Positions 41,963 through 50,959 of a stretch of 64,000 nt of DNA are shown piece by piece. Position numbers and translations under genes: made by a program. Each line of letters starts with the position of its first letter. Within the stretch, counting starts at the first letter, position 1. The stretch covers positions 13,274-77,273 of the forward strand of contig JANLPQ010000041.1 of the NCBI GenBank assembly GCA_031367325.1, written 5' to 3'. The DNA is from JAAFIP01 sp031367325. Its GTDB lineage: Bacteria > Pseudomonadota > Gammaproteobacteria > Burkholderiales > Burkholderiaceae_C. The notes under the pieces were generated by a model that saw only the letters and a list, made by a program, of their open reading frames with translations, had not been told where the DNA came from and did no database searches.

Positions 41963-42211
41963 TTAAGCGTTGGCCAGATCGTGGGCTAGTTCGGCTGCGT
42001 CTAGGTCAATTAACGGCACGTTGAACTTTGACAGCTCCCACAAAAACACCGCGCGCGGCATACCCGCTATGCGCGCTGCCAGCCCGCTAGACAAACGCCC
42101 CATTTCATACAGTTTGGCGGCCATCGCCAGTTGCGCCTCTCGCGCAAACTCGCCTTGGCTTAGCTGCGCAGCATCGGCCAGATCGTCTGGAAGTGTGATG
42201 GATAAATTCAT
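41963..42211 (-). CDS. UPF0175 antitoxin
   Basis: 82 residues. QGEFAREAQLAMAAKLYEMG and LSSGLAARIAGMPRAVFLWE (an HTH-like segment) are the UPF0175 family signature. NVPLIDLDAAELAHDL is the C-terminal tail expected to contact the DUF3368 toxin encoded next to it. Confidence 0.88.
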   Translation of the reverse strand: MNLSITLPDDLADAAQLSQGEFAREAQLAMAAKLYEMGRLSSGLAARIAGMPRAVFLWELSKFNVPLIDLDAAELAHDLANA

Positions 42212-42300
42212 AACTTTATTGTAAGCCCATTGGCTACAAGCTCAAGGTTGATGTGGAGCGTATGACAACATGGCCTGTTACAGGCAGCGTCGGTGTTTGA

Positions 42301-44031
42301 GTGGCAAGATTATTTCATTGGTTAGACTTGGGCGCTATGACTAGGCTGCGCAACACTGTGTTTTTTATCGCTTTGGCTTTGCCATGGCTTAACCCTTTTT
42401 CATTGGGGCCGTCGGCGGGGATGGTGCCTTGGTTGGTGTCGGTGGCTTGTGTGGGGGCGGCAGTGCTGGCTGTGCCTAGCGGGTCGTTATCTTTCAGGTT
42501 GTTTGGGTTTTTTGCGCTGAACGCTGTGTATTTTGCGGTGCACAGCCTGTGGTCGGGCGCGGGGTGGGAAGCGCTGGCGGCTTTGTTGGCTTGGGGTTGT
42601 GTGGGGTTGATGGCTTGGGTGGGGGCGGGGTTGAGATCAGGCGCAGTGCGTGGCTTGGCACTTATGTGGTTAGCGGTAGCGTTGGTTAGTTGCGTTTTAG
42701 CGCTGCTGCAGTATCTGTCGGTTGAGCAGTGGTTTGCGCCGTGGATCAGCGCGTCTAGCGACGGCACGGCGTATGCCAATCTGCGCCAGCGTAACCAGTT
42801 TGCTACGCTGTGCAGTATGGGGCTGGTGGCGTTGTTGTACTTGTGCCAGACTGGGTGCTTGCGGACGGGTGCTGCTACGCAAGCGAGGCTTCGACAGGCT
42901 CAGCCCGAACGGATTAATTCACTAATGCTTAGGCTTTTCTCGGAATCTTGGCCGTGGGCCGCGGCAGCGGTACTGGCCGCAGGCACGGCGCTTAGCAGCT
43001 CGCGTACTGGGGCGTTGCAGTGGCTGTTAATCGGTGCGGCCATGCTGTGCTGGCGCGCTAGCTTACGTGCGCCGGTGCGCTGGCTGTGTGCGGGGGCACT
43101 GGGGCTGTATGGGCTGGCGGTGTTGGTGATGCCGTGGTTTGCGCGCTGGGTGGGCAACCCGGCCACAGGCCTGTGGGGGCGGGCGCAAGAGGCGGGCGAG
43201 GCAGGCGGCAGCCGCTTGGCGCTGTACAGCAATGTGCTAGACCTGATAGCCCAAAAGCCGTGGCTGGGCTGGGGCTGGCGCGAGCTGGCGTATGCGCACT
43301 ACAGCGGCGTGTTTGACGTGCGCTTTGTTGAGCTGCTAGACAACGCACACAACTTGCCGCTGCACCTAGCGGTAGAGCTGGGCCTGCCGTATGCGCTGCT
43401 GTTTTGCGGCGCCATTGTGTGGTGGGTGCTGCGCAGCGCGCCGTGGGCCGAGGTGCATCCTACCCGGCAGCTGGCCTGGGCAGTGCTGATGCTGCTGGGC
43501 GTGCACAGCATGGTCGAATACCCGCTGTGGTATGGCCCGTTCCTCATGACGCTGGGGTTGTGCCTAGGGCTGCTGCAGCCTCTAAAATATAAGGATAATA
43601 GGCTGCTAACCCAAGTAAATCCTGCTCAACCAGCTATTCAATTTATAGCTGCTGGGTTGCTCTGCCTGGCCGCATACCTAGGCTTTGACTACCACCGCGC
43701 CAGCCAAATTTACCTAGACAAAGCAGCGCGCAGCGCGCTCTACCCTAGCGATGCGCCGGGTGGCACGCTGGGCTATGCGCAGCAAAGCTGGGTGTACCAG
43801 CGCCAGGCGCGCTTTGCCCAGCTGATGATTACCCCCGTTACTCCGCAAACCGCCGCCCAGGTGCTGACGTTGGCACTAGACCTGGTGCATTACTCACCCG
43901 AGCCAAGGGTGATAGAGCCGCTGATCGAGGCGGCCACTATGCTGCATTTTGACGATGTGGCGATGTACCACCTAGCCCGCTACAAGGCTATGTACCCGCT
44001 GGAGTATGCGGCCTGGTCGGCGTTGAAGTAG
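42301..44031 (+). CDS. Second PglL/Wzy-type O-oligosaccharyltransferase
   Basis: 576-residue polytopic membrane protein paralogous to the product of 38527-40371. NLRQRNQFATLCSMGLVALL corresponds to the GNxxQxN region, followed by SSSRTGALQW, QKPWLGWGWRELAYAHYSG, DNAHNLPLHLAVELGLPYAL and HSMVEYPLWYGPFLM. The soluble C terminus ends MYPLEYAAWSALK. Two repeat elements are read in frame: a GACAGGCTCAGCCCGAAC unit near residue 200 and a CTGCTCAACCAG unit in a membrane segment near 443. The start may be GTG at 42301 or ATG at 42337; neither has a clear ribosome-binding site. GC-rich, unlike the first ligase. Confidence 0.83.
   Translation: MARLFHWLDLGAMTRLRNTVFFIALALPWLNPFSLGPSAGMVPWLVSVACVGAAVLAVPSGSLSFRLFGFFALNAVYFAVHSLWSGAGWEALAALLAWGCVGLMAWVGAGLRSGAVRGLALMWLAVALVSCVLALLQYLSVEQWFAPWISASSDGTAYANLRQRNQFATLCSMGLVALLYLCQTGCLRTGAATQARLRQAQPERINSLMLRLFSESWPWAAAAVLAAGTALSSSRTGALQWLLIGAAMLCWRASLRAPVRWLCAGALGLYGLAVLVMPWFARWVGNPATGLWGRAQEAGEAGGSRLALYSNVLDLIAQKPWLGWGWRELAYAHYSGVFDVRFVELLDNAHNLPLHLAVELGLPYALLFCGAIVWWVLRSAPWAEVHPTRQLAWAVLMLLGVHSMVEYPLWYGPFLMTLGLCLGLLQPLKYKDNRLLTQVNPAQPAIQFIAAGLLCLAAYLGFDYHRASQIYLDKAARSALYPSDAPGGTLGYAQQSWVYQRQARFAQLMITPVTPQTAAQVLTLALDLVHYSPEPRVIEPLIEAATMLHFDDVAMYHLARYKAMYPLEYAAWSALK
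42887..42914. repeat. Dispersed GACAGGCTCAGCCCGAAC-type repeat inside the second ligase gene
   Basis: GGCTTCGACAGGCTCAG then CCCGAACGG. From memory, this unit is common between genes in proteobacteria. Here it is in frame and encodes LRQAQPER in a predicted loop. Confidence 0.65.
43601..43660. repeat. Palindromic repeat copy 11, inside the second ligase gene (core 43622-43633)
   Basis: GGCTGCTAACCCAAGTAAAT, then variant core CTGCTCAACCAG, then CTATTCAATTTATAG. It is read in frame as LTQVNPAQPAIQFIAAG at the edge of a membrane helix. Confidence 0.8.
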
Positions 44032-44123
44032 TCGTTGTATTTAAGAGCCGCTGCGCATGAGGCACTAGAGCAGGTTCAGCCTAAGCGGCATGAATCACGT
44101 GAGTAATTACAGGTCTTTACAAT

Positions 44124-44151
44124 TAGTTAAATCAAACGATTGATTTAACTA
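44124..44151. promoter_or_regulatory. 28-bp perfect palindrome, candidate TetR operator
   Basis: Arms TAGTTAAATCAA and TTGATTTAACTA (12 bp each, perfect) around ACGA, ending 15 bases before the regulator's ATG. A TATACT -10-like hexamer lies at 44154-44159. Length, symmetry and position fit an operator for the TetR protein encoded directly downstream. Confidence 0.85.
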
Positions 44152-44166
44152 GCTATACTCGCCGCC

Positions 44167-44823
44167 ATGCGAAACCCCAGAATTGACGGCGGAGAATCAC
44201 GCCAACGCCTGCTGCACGCTGCTGTGCAGTGCTTTGCCCAGCATGGCTACAGCAAAACGTCTACCCGCCAGATAGCGCAGCAAGCGGGCGTCAACATTGC
44301 GGCTATCAGCTACTATTTTGAAGACAAAGCGGGGCTGTACCGGGCCGCTTACACCGAGCCGATGGGCTGCGCCAAAGACGACATTGCGTTGTTTGACGGC
44401 AGCACGCTCACGCTAGAGCAAGCCTTGCACGGCCTGTACAGCGGCTTTATTGAACCGCTGAAGCAAAACATACAGGTGCAGCAGTGCATACGCCTGCACA
44501 TGCGCGAGATGGTGGAACCCACGGGGCTGTGGGACGAAGAAATAGACCAAGGCATAAAGCCCTACCAGGCCGCGCTGGCCAAGCTGCTGTGCCGTCACTA
44601 CGGTGTCAAACGGGTCGACGACGATATCACCCGCCTGGTGGTGTCCATCGTGGCGCTGGGCGTGCATATGTATGTGGGACGCGATTTAACGTTAAAGCTG
44701 TACCCGCGCATTGCCACCACCGCCAAAGCGCTAGACGTGATGGCCGAGCGCTTGGTGATGTACGCCCGCGCCATGATTGACGCCGAGGGTGCGCGCCGCT
44801 TGGCTGCAGCGACTGCGGTATGA
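44167..44823 (+). CDS. TetR-family regulator with DUF1956-type C terminus
   Basis: 218 residues. The N-terminal HTH is SRQRLLHAAVQCFAQHGYSK, TSTRQIAQQAGVNIAAISYY, FEDKAGLYRAAY. The C-terminal domain contains MREMVEPTGLWDEEIDQGIK, as in DUF1956/CerR-like regulators of RND pumps. It probably represses itself and the efflux genes behind it through the palindrome at 44124-44151. Its stop codon overlaps an ATG (44820) as ATGA, so it is co-transcribed with the outer-membrane factor gene. Confidence 0.9.
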   Translation: MRNPRIDGGESRQRLLHAAVQCFAQHGYSKTSTRQIAQQAGVNIAAISYYFEDKAGLYRAAYTEPMGCAKDDIALFDGSTLTLEQALHGLYSGFIEPLKQNIQVQQCIRLHMREMVEPTGLWDEEIDQGIKPYQAALAKLLCRHYGVKRVDDDITRLVVSIVALGVHMYVGRDLTLKLYPRIATTAKALDVMAERLVMYARAMIDAEGARRLAAATAV

Positions 44824-44834
44824 AAGGAATTGAG

Positions 44835-46409
44835 ATGTTTGATGTGCCACCTTTTATGAATACTGTTGAAGCGTCGCTCAAAGTGCTGCTTAGAGCGCTG
44901 CCCAAAGCGCTATGCAAAACACCGCATTTTGCCGCGCAACGCGCAGGGCACTTGGGGCAATCATTGCTAGCCCTGTCCGCAGCACTAGCCATGGCAGGCT
45001 GCGCCAGCACCGCAGGCCTGCCGGACGCAAACCGCGTGCAAGCCGACAGCCGCATCACGCCGCCCGCCACATGGCAAGCCGCACTGCCCCACGGCGGCAA
45101 CATTAGCACCATGAGCCAGTGGTGGCAGCAGTGGGACGACAAGCTGTTGGTAGAAGTACTAGAAGCCGCACAAAAAGAAAGCGTCACCCTGGCCGCCGCC
45201 CGCACCCGCATTGCCCAAGCGCGCGCCACGCTGACAGGCGCGCAAGCCGCGCTGCTGCCCAATGTGCAAGGCAGCGCGCAAATTACCCGAGGCGTGCAGG
45301 CACCCAAGGCACCGCCTGCCACCAGCGCCAGCGTAGGGCTGCAAGCTGCGTGGGAGCTAGACGTGTTTGGTGGCAACCGCGCGGCCCGCAGCGCCGCACA
45401 AACGCGCTTTGACTCGGCCCAGCTAGGCTGGCACGAGGCGCGCGTGCTGGTGGCCATTGAAGCAGCCAGCGTGTACTACGACTGGCTCAGCTGCCAAACC
45501 AGCGTGGGGCTAGCGCAAAGCGACGCTACCTCGCGCAGCGAAACCGCGCGCCTAGCTGATCTGACGGCTAAAGCAGGCCTGAACGCACCTGCCAACGCAG
45601 CGCTAGCGCGCGCCAGCGCCGCCGACGCAGCCAACAGCCTGCGCAGCGCGCAGGCCCAGTGCGAGGTAAAACTTAAATCACTCGTTTCGCTCACCGGATT
45701 GGCCGAGCCTGCGTTGCGCGATAAACTGATAGCCAATGTGCCTGTGGCCCGTAAAATCACCGCGCAAAAAGAGCTGTTCACCATCGCTGCCGTGCCCGCC
45801 GAAGTACTGGCCCAGCGCCCTGACATTGCCGCCGCTCAGCGCGACGTAGCGGCCGCCAGCGCCGACGCACGCGCAGCAGACGCGCGGCGTTTGCCCATGC
45901 TGTCGCTGAACGGTTCTATCGCCGGTGCCAGAATTAGCCAAGGCGGGCAGAGCACCGAAGGCGTGACGTGGTCGGTAGGCCCCATCGCGTTGACCGTGCC
46001 GCTGTTTGACGGTGGCCGCAACGCTGCCAATGCCCAAGCCGCAGTAGTAGCGTACGACGAAGCTGTGGTCAACCTGCGTGCCAAGGCGCGCAACGCAGTG
46101 CGCGAAGTAGAAGAAGCTTTGGTTAACTTGGACAGTACCGCCCAGCGCGCAGATGATGTGCAAACCGCCACCACAGGCTACAAAGCATCTTTTGACGCCA
46201 CGCAAGCGCGCTACAAAGCAGGCCTGGCCAGCCTGGTTGAGCTAGAAGACGCACGCCGCACCTCGGTGCTGGCGCAGCAAAGCCAGCTAGCGCTAGACCG
46301 CGAGCGCATTGCAGCGTGGGTAGCGTTGTACCGCGCCGCTGGTGGCGGCTGGACAGCGCAAAGCCCTATGCCCATGCTGACACCCACACCAGGGCCTGGT
46401 GCGCCATAG
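44835..46409 (+). CDS. NodT-family RND outer-membrane factor lipoprotein
   Basis: Outer-membrane channel of a tripartite efflux pump, 524 residues. The signal peptide ends in the lipobox LAMAGC, so the protein is lipid-anchored. The TolC-like fold shows as duplicated alpha-hairpins: AAARTRIAQARATLTGAQAA and LPNVQGSAQITRG in the first half, AEVLAQRPDIAAAQRDVAAA and ARYKAGLASLVELEDARRTS in the second. The ATG at 44835, with AAGGAA seven bases upstream, is preferred; the ATG at 44820 overlapping the tetR stop is also in frame. The adaptor gene follows. Confidence 0.9.
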   Translation: MFDVPPFMNTVEASLKVLLRALPKALCKTPHFAAQRAGHLGQSLLALSAALAMAGCASTAGLPDANRVQADSRITPPATWQAALPHGGNISTMSQWWQQWDDKLLVEVLEAAQKESVTLAAARTRIAQARATLTGAQAALLPNVQGSAQITRGVQAPKAPPATSASVGLQAAWELDVFGGNRAARSAAQTRFDSAQLGWHEARVLVAIEAASVYYDWLSCQTSVGLAQSDATSRSETARLADLTAKAGLNAPANAALARASAADAANSLRSAQAQCEVKLKSLVSLTGLAEPALRDKLIANVPVARKITAQKELFTIAAVPAEVLAQRPDIAAAQRDVAAASADARAADARRLPMLSLNGSIAGARISQGGQSTEGVTWSVGPIALTVPLFDGGRNAANAQAAVVAYDEAVVNLRAKARNAVREVEEALVNLDSTAQRADDVQTATTGYKASFDATQARYKAGLASLVELEDARRTSVLAQQSQLALDRERIAAWVALYRAAGGGWTAQSPMPMLTPTPGPGAP

Positions 46410-46489
46410 CCCACTGCGCCACACCACACTAGCAGCATTGCCCCCTACTTTTTTACGCAAACAACTTTCACGCCATTGCCGGAGTCCGT

Positions 46490-47689
46490 ATGAAATTAAC
46501 CATGCCTTTTAAACTAAACGCTATGACTATAGTAGCTGTCGGTGCAGTACTTACGATAGCTATCGGCCTATTTGTATCGCAAACATGGGCCCAAGATAGT
46601 AAAAAAAGCGACAAGCCCGCTACCCCACCCAAAGCCGCCTTAAGCGTCAGCGCCGTCAGCCCCAGCAACGGTACGTTGGGGGTACAACTGTCAGCCAACG
46701 GCAACGTGGTGGCGTGGCAAGAGGCCATCATCGGCGCTGAGGTGAACGGGCTGAAGGTCACCGAGGTGCGCGTGAACGTAGGCGACACCGTGAGAAAAGG
46801 CCAGGTGCTGGCCACCTTTAGCGCCGACGCTGCGCGTGCCGATGTGCTGCAAGCAAGTGCCTCGCTGGCTGAGGCGCAGGCTACCCAGTCTGAGGCGGCA
46901 GCCAACGCGGCGCGCGCGCGCAGCCTGCAAGACACCGGCGCACTCAGCGCGCAACAAATTGCGCAATTCACCACGCTAGAGACCACGGCCAAAGCCCGCA
47001 CCGAAGCTGCCCGTGCGGTAGTGACCAATGCACAAGTGCGCCTGAAAAATGGCCAGCTTACCGCGCCTGACAACGGCGTAATCTCAGCGCGGCTGGCTAC
47101 CGTAGGCTCGGTGGTGGGTGCCGGGTCAGAGCTGTTTCGCATGATTCGCCAAGGCCGCCTAGAGTGGCGCGCCGAGGTAACCAGCACGGAGGTGGCGCGT
47201 ATCAAGCCCGGCACGGCGGCCACCATCACCGCCGCCAGCGGCGCGCAGGTGCAAGGCAAGGTGCGCACGGTGGCACCCACGGTAGACGCGCTGACACGCA
47301 ATGCACTGGTGTATGTAGACTTGCCGCAAAACCCCGACATCAAAGCAGGCATGTTTGCCAAGGGTGAATTTGTACTGGGCAGCACCAACGCGCTGACCTT
47401 GCCTCAACAGGCCTTGGTGCTGCGCGATGGGTTTACCTATGCCATGCGCATTGAGGCGACCAACAAAGTCAGCCAAGTCAAACTGCAAACTGGCCGCCGT
47501 GTAGGCGACGCGGTAGAGATTGTGCAAGGCGCAAAAAATGGTGAACGCTATGTAGCCGGTGGGGCCGCGTTTTTGGCCGATGGCGATACCGTCAGGGTAA
47601 TAGCTGCTGCGCCTGCGGGCACACAAGCGCCTGCTACCCCCGCAGCTGCCTCCAGCGCTGCCTCCAATGCGCTGTCAGCCGCTAAATAA
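46490..47689 (+). CDS. RND efflux periplasmic adaptor (membrane fusion protein)
   Basis: 399 residues with an N-terminal membrane anchor or signal (MTIVAVGAVLTIAIGLFVSQ). The split lipoyl domain is EVNGLKVTEVRVNVGDTVRK and NGQLTAPDNGVISARLATVG, around an Ala-rich coiled-coil hairpin (about 105-175). A beta-barrel and membrane-proximal domain follow. The C-terminal Ala/Ser/Pro tail is low-complexity. It bridges the pump and the NodT channel. AGTCCG-type spacing is poor, but the ATG agrees with the family. Confidence 0.92.
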   Translation: MKLTMPFKLNAMTIVAVGAVLTIAIGLFVSQTWAQDSKKSDKPATPPKAALSVSAVSPSNGTLGVQLSANGNVVAWQEAIIGAEVNGLKVTEVRVNVGDTVRKGQVLATFSADAARADVLQASASLAEAQATQSEAAANAARARSLQDTGALSAQQIAQFTTLETTAKARTEAARAVVTNAQVRLKNGQLTAPDNGVISARLATVGSVVGAGSELFRMIRQGRLEWRAEVTSTEVARIKPGTAATITAASGAQVQGKVRTVAPTVDALTRNALVYVDLPQNPDIKAGMFAKGEFVLGSTNALTLPQQALVLRDGFTYAMRIEATNKVSQVKLQTGRRVGDAVEIVQGAKNGERYVAGGAAFLADGDTVRVIAAAPAGTQAPATPAAASSAASNALSAAK

Positions 47690-47699
47690 TAATAAAAAG

Positions 47700-47755
47700 C
47701 GTTGTTAACCCAAGTAAAACCTGCTCAAGCAGCTATTAAATTAATAGTATTAGTC
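47700..47755. repeat. Palindromic repeat copy 12 (core 47721-47732)
   Basis: CCCAAGTAAAACCTGCTC then AAGCAGCTATTAAATTAATAG, occupying nearly all of the gap between adaptor and pump genes. It could form an intercistronic hairpin. Confidence 0.88.
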
Positions 47756-47769
47756 AGAGAGAACTCCCC

Positions 47770-50700
47770 ATGAACGTATCCGCTTGGTGTATTCGCAATC
47801 CCATTGCCGCCATCATGTTTTTTGTGATGCTGTGCTTTGCCGGTGTCTTGGGCTACCAAAACATGAAGGTGCAAAACTTTCCTGATTTGGATGTGCCCAA
47901 CATCATCGTCACCGCCAGCCTGCCCGGCGGCTCGCCCACGCAGCTAGAAACTGAAGTCGCGCGCAAAATTGAAAACAGCATTGCGCCGCTAGAAGGCCTT
48001 AAAAATATTTACACCAAAGTGCAAGACGGTGTGGTCACCATCACCGCCGAATTTCGCCTGGAAAAACCCACCCAAGAGGCCTTGGACGAAACACGCTCTG
48101 CCGTGCAGCAGGTACGCGCCGATTTACCGGCTGATTTGCGCGACCCGATTGTCAGCAAGGTCAACATCTCTGGCGGCGCAGTACTAGCCTACGCTGTGCG
48201 CATTCCGTCCATGGACGACGAGGCGCTGTCGTGGTTTGTCGACGACACACTGACGCGCAAGCTGCTGGCGGTTAAAGGCGTGGGCTCGGTCACGCGGGTG
48301 GGCGGCGTCAGCCGCGAGGTGCGCATTACGCTGGACAGCGCCAAGATGCAATCGCTGGGGGTTAGCGCCGCAGCGCTGTCGCGCCAGTTGCGCGACGTGC
48401 AGATGGAAACCGCGGGTGGCCGGGCCGAGCTGGGCAGCAGCGAGCAGCCGGTGCGCACACTGGCCACCGTCAAGTCGGCAGCTGAGATTGCCGCTATTGA
48501 ACTGGCGCTGGACACCACAGGGCGTAAGATTCGCCTAGACCAAATTGCGCAGGTTAAAGACACCATCGCCGAGCCGCGCTCTAGCGCGTTGCTCAACGGC
48601 GTGCCCGTAGTGGGCTTTGAAATTGCACGCAGCAAAGGTGCTAGCGAGGTAGAAGCAGGTCGCGGCGTACGCGCCGTGTTGGCCGAGCTAAAAGTAGCGC
48701 GCCCCGATATGCAATTAACTGAGGCGTTTGACTTTATCACCCCGGTAGAAGAAGAATACGCCGCGTCGCTTACTTTGCTGATCGAGGGCGCCATCTTGGC
48801 GGTGCTAGTGGTGTGGCTGTTTTTGCGCGACTGGCGTGCTACGTTCGTCTCAGCGGTCGCGTTGCCGTTGTCGGTCATTCCCGCTTTTATTGGCATGAAC
48901 TACCTTGGCTTTTCTATTAACGTGGTTACGCTGCTGGCGCTCAGTTTAGTAATTGGTATTTTGGTAGACGATGCGATTGTGGAGGTAGAAAACATTGTGC
49001 GCCACCTGCGCATGGGCAAAACGCCTTACCAAGCTGCCATGGAAGCGGCCGACGAGATTGGCGTCGCGGTGATTGCCATTACCTTTACCTTGATTGCGGT
49101 GTTTTTACCCACCGCGTTCATGAGCGGTATTGTCGGCAAGTTTTTCAAACAGTTTGGCTGGACCGCTGCACTGGCGGTGTTTGCGTCGCTGATTGTCGCG
49201 CGTATGCTCACCCCCATGATGGCGGCGTACATCTTAAAACCGATTCCTACTGAACATGTTGTGAAAGATGGCGCGCTGATGCGCTGGTATATGCGCGCTA
49301 GCCGCTGGTGCCTGCGCCATCGCATCATCACCGTGCTGGCTGCCGGTGCATTTTTTGTCGGCTCTATCATGCTGATACCGCTGCTGCCTACAGGCTTTAT
49401 TCCGCCCGACGATAACTCGCAAACGCAAGTGAACCTGGAGCTGCCACCAGGCACCAAGCTGGCGCAAACCCAAGCAGCCGCCGAGGCAGCACGCGCGCTG
49501 ATCAGCAAAGTAGAGCATGTCAAATCGGTCTACACCACCGTGGGGGGCGGTGCCGCAGGCGGCGACCCGTTTGCACCGGGTGGCGCAGCAGAATCACGCA
49601 AAGCCACGCTCACCGTACTGCTGGCCGAGCGCGGCACGCGGCCACGCAAGCAAGGAATTGAAAACAATATCCGCAAGGCGCTAGAGGAGTTGCCCGGTTT
49701 ACGTAGCAAAGTGGGCTTAGGCGGTTCGGGTGAAAAGTATGTGTTGGCGTTAACCGGCGATGACCCTGTCGCTTTGGCCACTGCCGCTGCTGCAGTAGAG
49801 CGTGACTTGCGCACCATCCCCGGCTTGGGCTCGGTAGCGTCCAGTGCGTCGCTGGTGCGCCCTGAGCTGACGGTGCTGCCTGACTTTGCGCGCATGGCCG
49901 ACCTGGGCGTCACCAGTACCGCTATTGGCGAGACCTTGCGCATTGCCACCGTGGGCGACTACGACGCTTCATTGCCTAAGTTAAACCTAGCGCAGCGCCA
50001 AATACCCGTGGTGGTACGCTTGTCTGACGATGCACGCAACGACATCAGCGCGCTAGAACGCCTGATGGTGCCAGGCACACGCGGCCCTGTTATGTTAAGC
50101 CAAGTGGCCAGCATTCAACTATCGGGCGGGCCTGCAGTGATCGACCGCTTTAACCGCGCACGCAATGTGCAGTTTGAAGTGGAATTGTCTGGCCTGCCGC
50201 TAGGCGACGTGACTGCAGCAGTTAATAAATTACCCGCCATTCAAAACCTGCCTGCAGGCGTTAAACAAGTGGTGATTGGCGATGCCGAGGTGATGGGCGA
50301 ACTGTTTGCCAGCTTTGGCCTGGCGATGATGACAGCGGTGCTGTGTATCTACATAGTGCTGGTGCTGTTGTTCAAAGACTTTCTGCACCCGATGACGATT
50401 TTGGTAGCGCTGCCACTGTCGTTGGGCGGTGCGTTTGTCGGCTTGCTGCTGGGTGGCAAAAGTTTTTCGATGCCGTCGTTGATTGGCTTGATCATGCTGA
50501 TGGGCATTGCCACTAAAAACTCTATCCTGCTGGTGGAATACGCTATCGAAGCGCGCCGTGGCCGCCATGCCACCGAGACCCAGCCCGCAGTGCCACCCAT
50601 GAGCCGTACAGAGGCGCTGCTGGATGCCTGCCACAAACGCGCCCGCCCGATTGTGATGACCACCATTGCCATGGGCGCGGGCATGATGCCGATTGCACTG

Positions 50701-50901
50701 GGCTGGGGCGCTGCGGACGGTAGTTTTCGCTCCCCGATGGGCGTGGCGGTGCTGGGTGGATTGATGACCTCTACCGTCTTAAGCTTGCTGGTCATCCCGT
50801 CGGTGTATACCTTTGTGGATGACTTAGAGCATGGCCTTGGCAAACTGTGGCGTAAGTTAACGCGCAAACCGCAACCCGTTGCAACGCCTGAGCTAAGCTA
50901 G
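47770..50901 (+). CDS. RND (HAE1-type) efflux pump permease
   Basis: 1043-residue proton-driven inner-membrane transporter. It opens with WCIRNPIAAIMFFVMLCFAG and has two large periplasmic loops and 12 helices. The helix-4 motif SLVIGILVDDAIVEVENIVR carries the proton-relay aspartate pair. The second half repeats the fold, with GDAEVMGELFASFGLAMMTA and GIATKNSILLVEYAIEARRG. Length and order match HAE1 multidrug exporters. With the NodT and adaptor proteins it makes a full tripartite pump; the substrate is unknown. Confidence 0.95.
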   Translation: MNVSAWCIRNPIAAIMFFVMLCFAGVLGYQNMKVQNFPDLDVPNIIVTASLPGGSPTQLETEVARKIENSIAPLEGLKNIYTKVQDGVVTITAEFRLEKPTQEALDETRSAVQQVRADLPADLRDPIVSKVNISGGAVLAYAVRIPSMDDEALSWFVDDTLTRKLLAVKGVGSVTRVGGVSREVRITLDSAKMQSLGVSAAALSRQLRDVQMETAGGRAELGSSEQPVRTLATVKSAAEIAAIELALDTTGRKIRLDQIAQVKDTIAEPRSSALLNGVPVVGFEIARSKGASEVEAGRGVRAVLAELKVARPDMQLTEAFDFITPVEEEYAASLTLLIEGAILAVLVVWLFLRDWRATFVSAVALPLSVIPAFIGMNYLGFSINVVTLLALSLVIGILVDDAIVEVENIVRHLRMGKTPYQAAMEAADEIGVAVIAITFTLIAVFLPTAFMSGIVGKFFKQFGWTAALAVFASLIVARMLTPMMAAYILKPIPTEHVVKDGALMRWYMRASRWCLRHRIITVLAAGAFFVGSIMLIPLLPTGFIPPDDNSQTQVNLELPPGTKLAQTQAAAEAARALISKVEHVKSVYTTVGGGAAGGDPFAPGGAAESRKATLTVLLAERGTRPRKQGIENNIRKALEELPGLRSKVGLGGSGEKYVLALTGDDPVALATAAAAVERDLRTIPGLGSVASSASLVRPELTVLPDFARMADLGVTSTAIGETLRIATVGDYDASLPKLNLAQRQIPVVVRLSDDARNDISALERLMVPGTRGPVMLSQVASIQLSGGPAVIDRFNRARNVQFEVELSGLPLGDVTAAVNKLPAIQNLPAGVKQVVIGDAEVMGELFASFGLAMMTAVLCIYIVLVLLFKDFLHPMTILVALPLSLGGAFVGLLLGGKSFSMPSLIGLIMLMGIATKNSILLVEYAIEARRGRHATETQPAVPPMSRTEALLDACHKRARPIVMTTIAMGAGMMPIALGWGAADGSFRSPMGVAVLGGLMTSTVLSLLVIPSVYTFVDDLEHGLGKLWRKLTRKPQPVATPELS

Positions 50902-50914
50902 ACCATCACCCCAC

Positions 50915-50945
50915 AAAAAAAGCCCCGCATGAGCGGGGTTTTTTT
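50915..50945. terminator. Bidirectional terminator between efflux operon and EF-hand gene
   Basis: Hairpin CCCCGC / GCGGGG with an ATGA loop, preceded by seven A and followed by seven T, so it can terminate transcripts from both directions. The two flanking genes converge here. Confidence 0.93.
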
Positions 50946-50959
50946 ATGAAATGTGAAGC

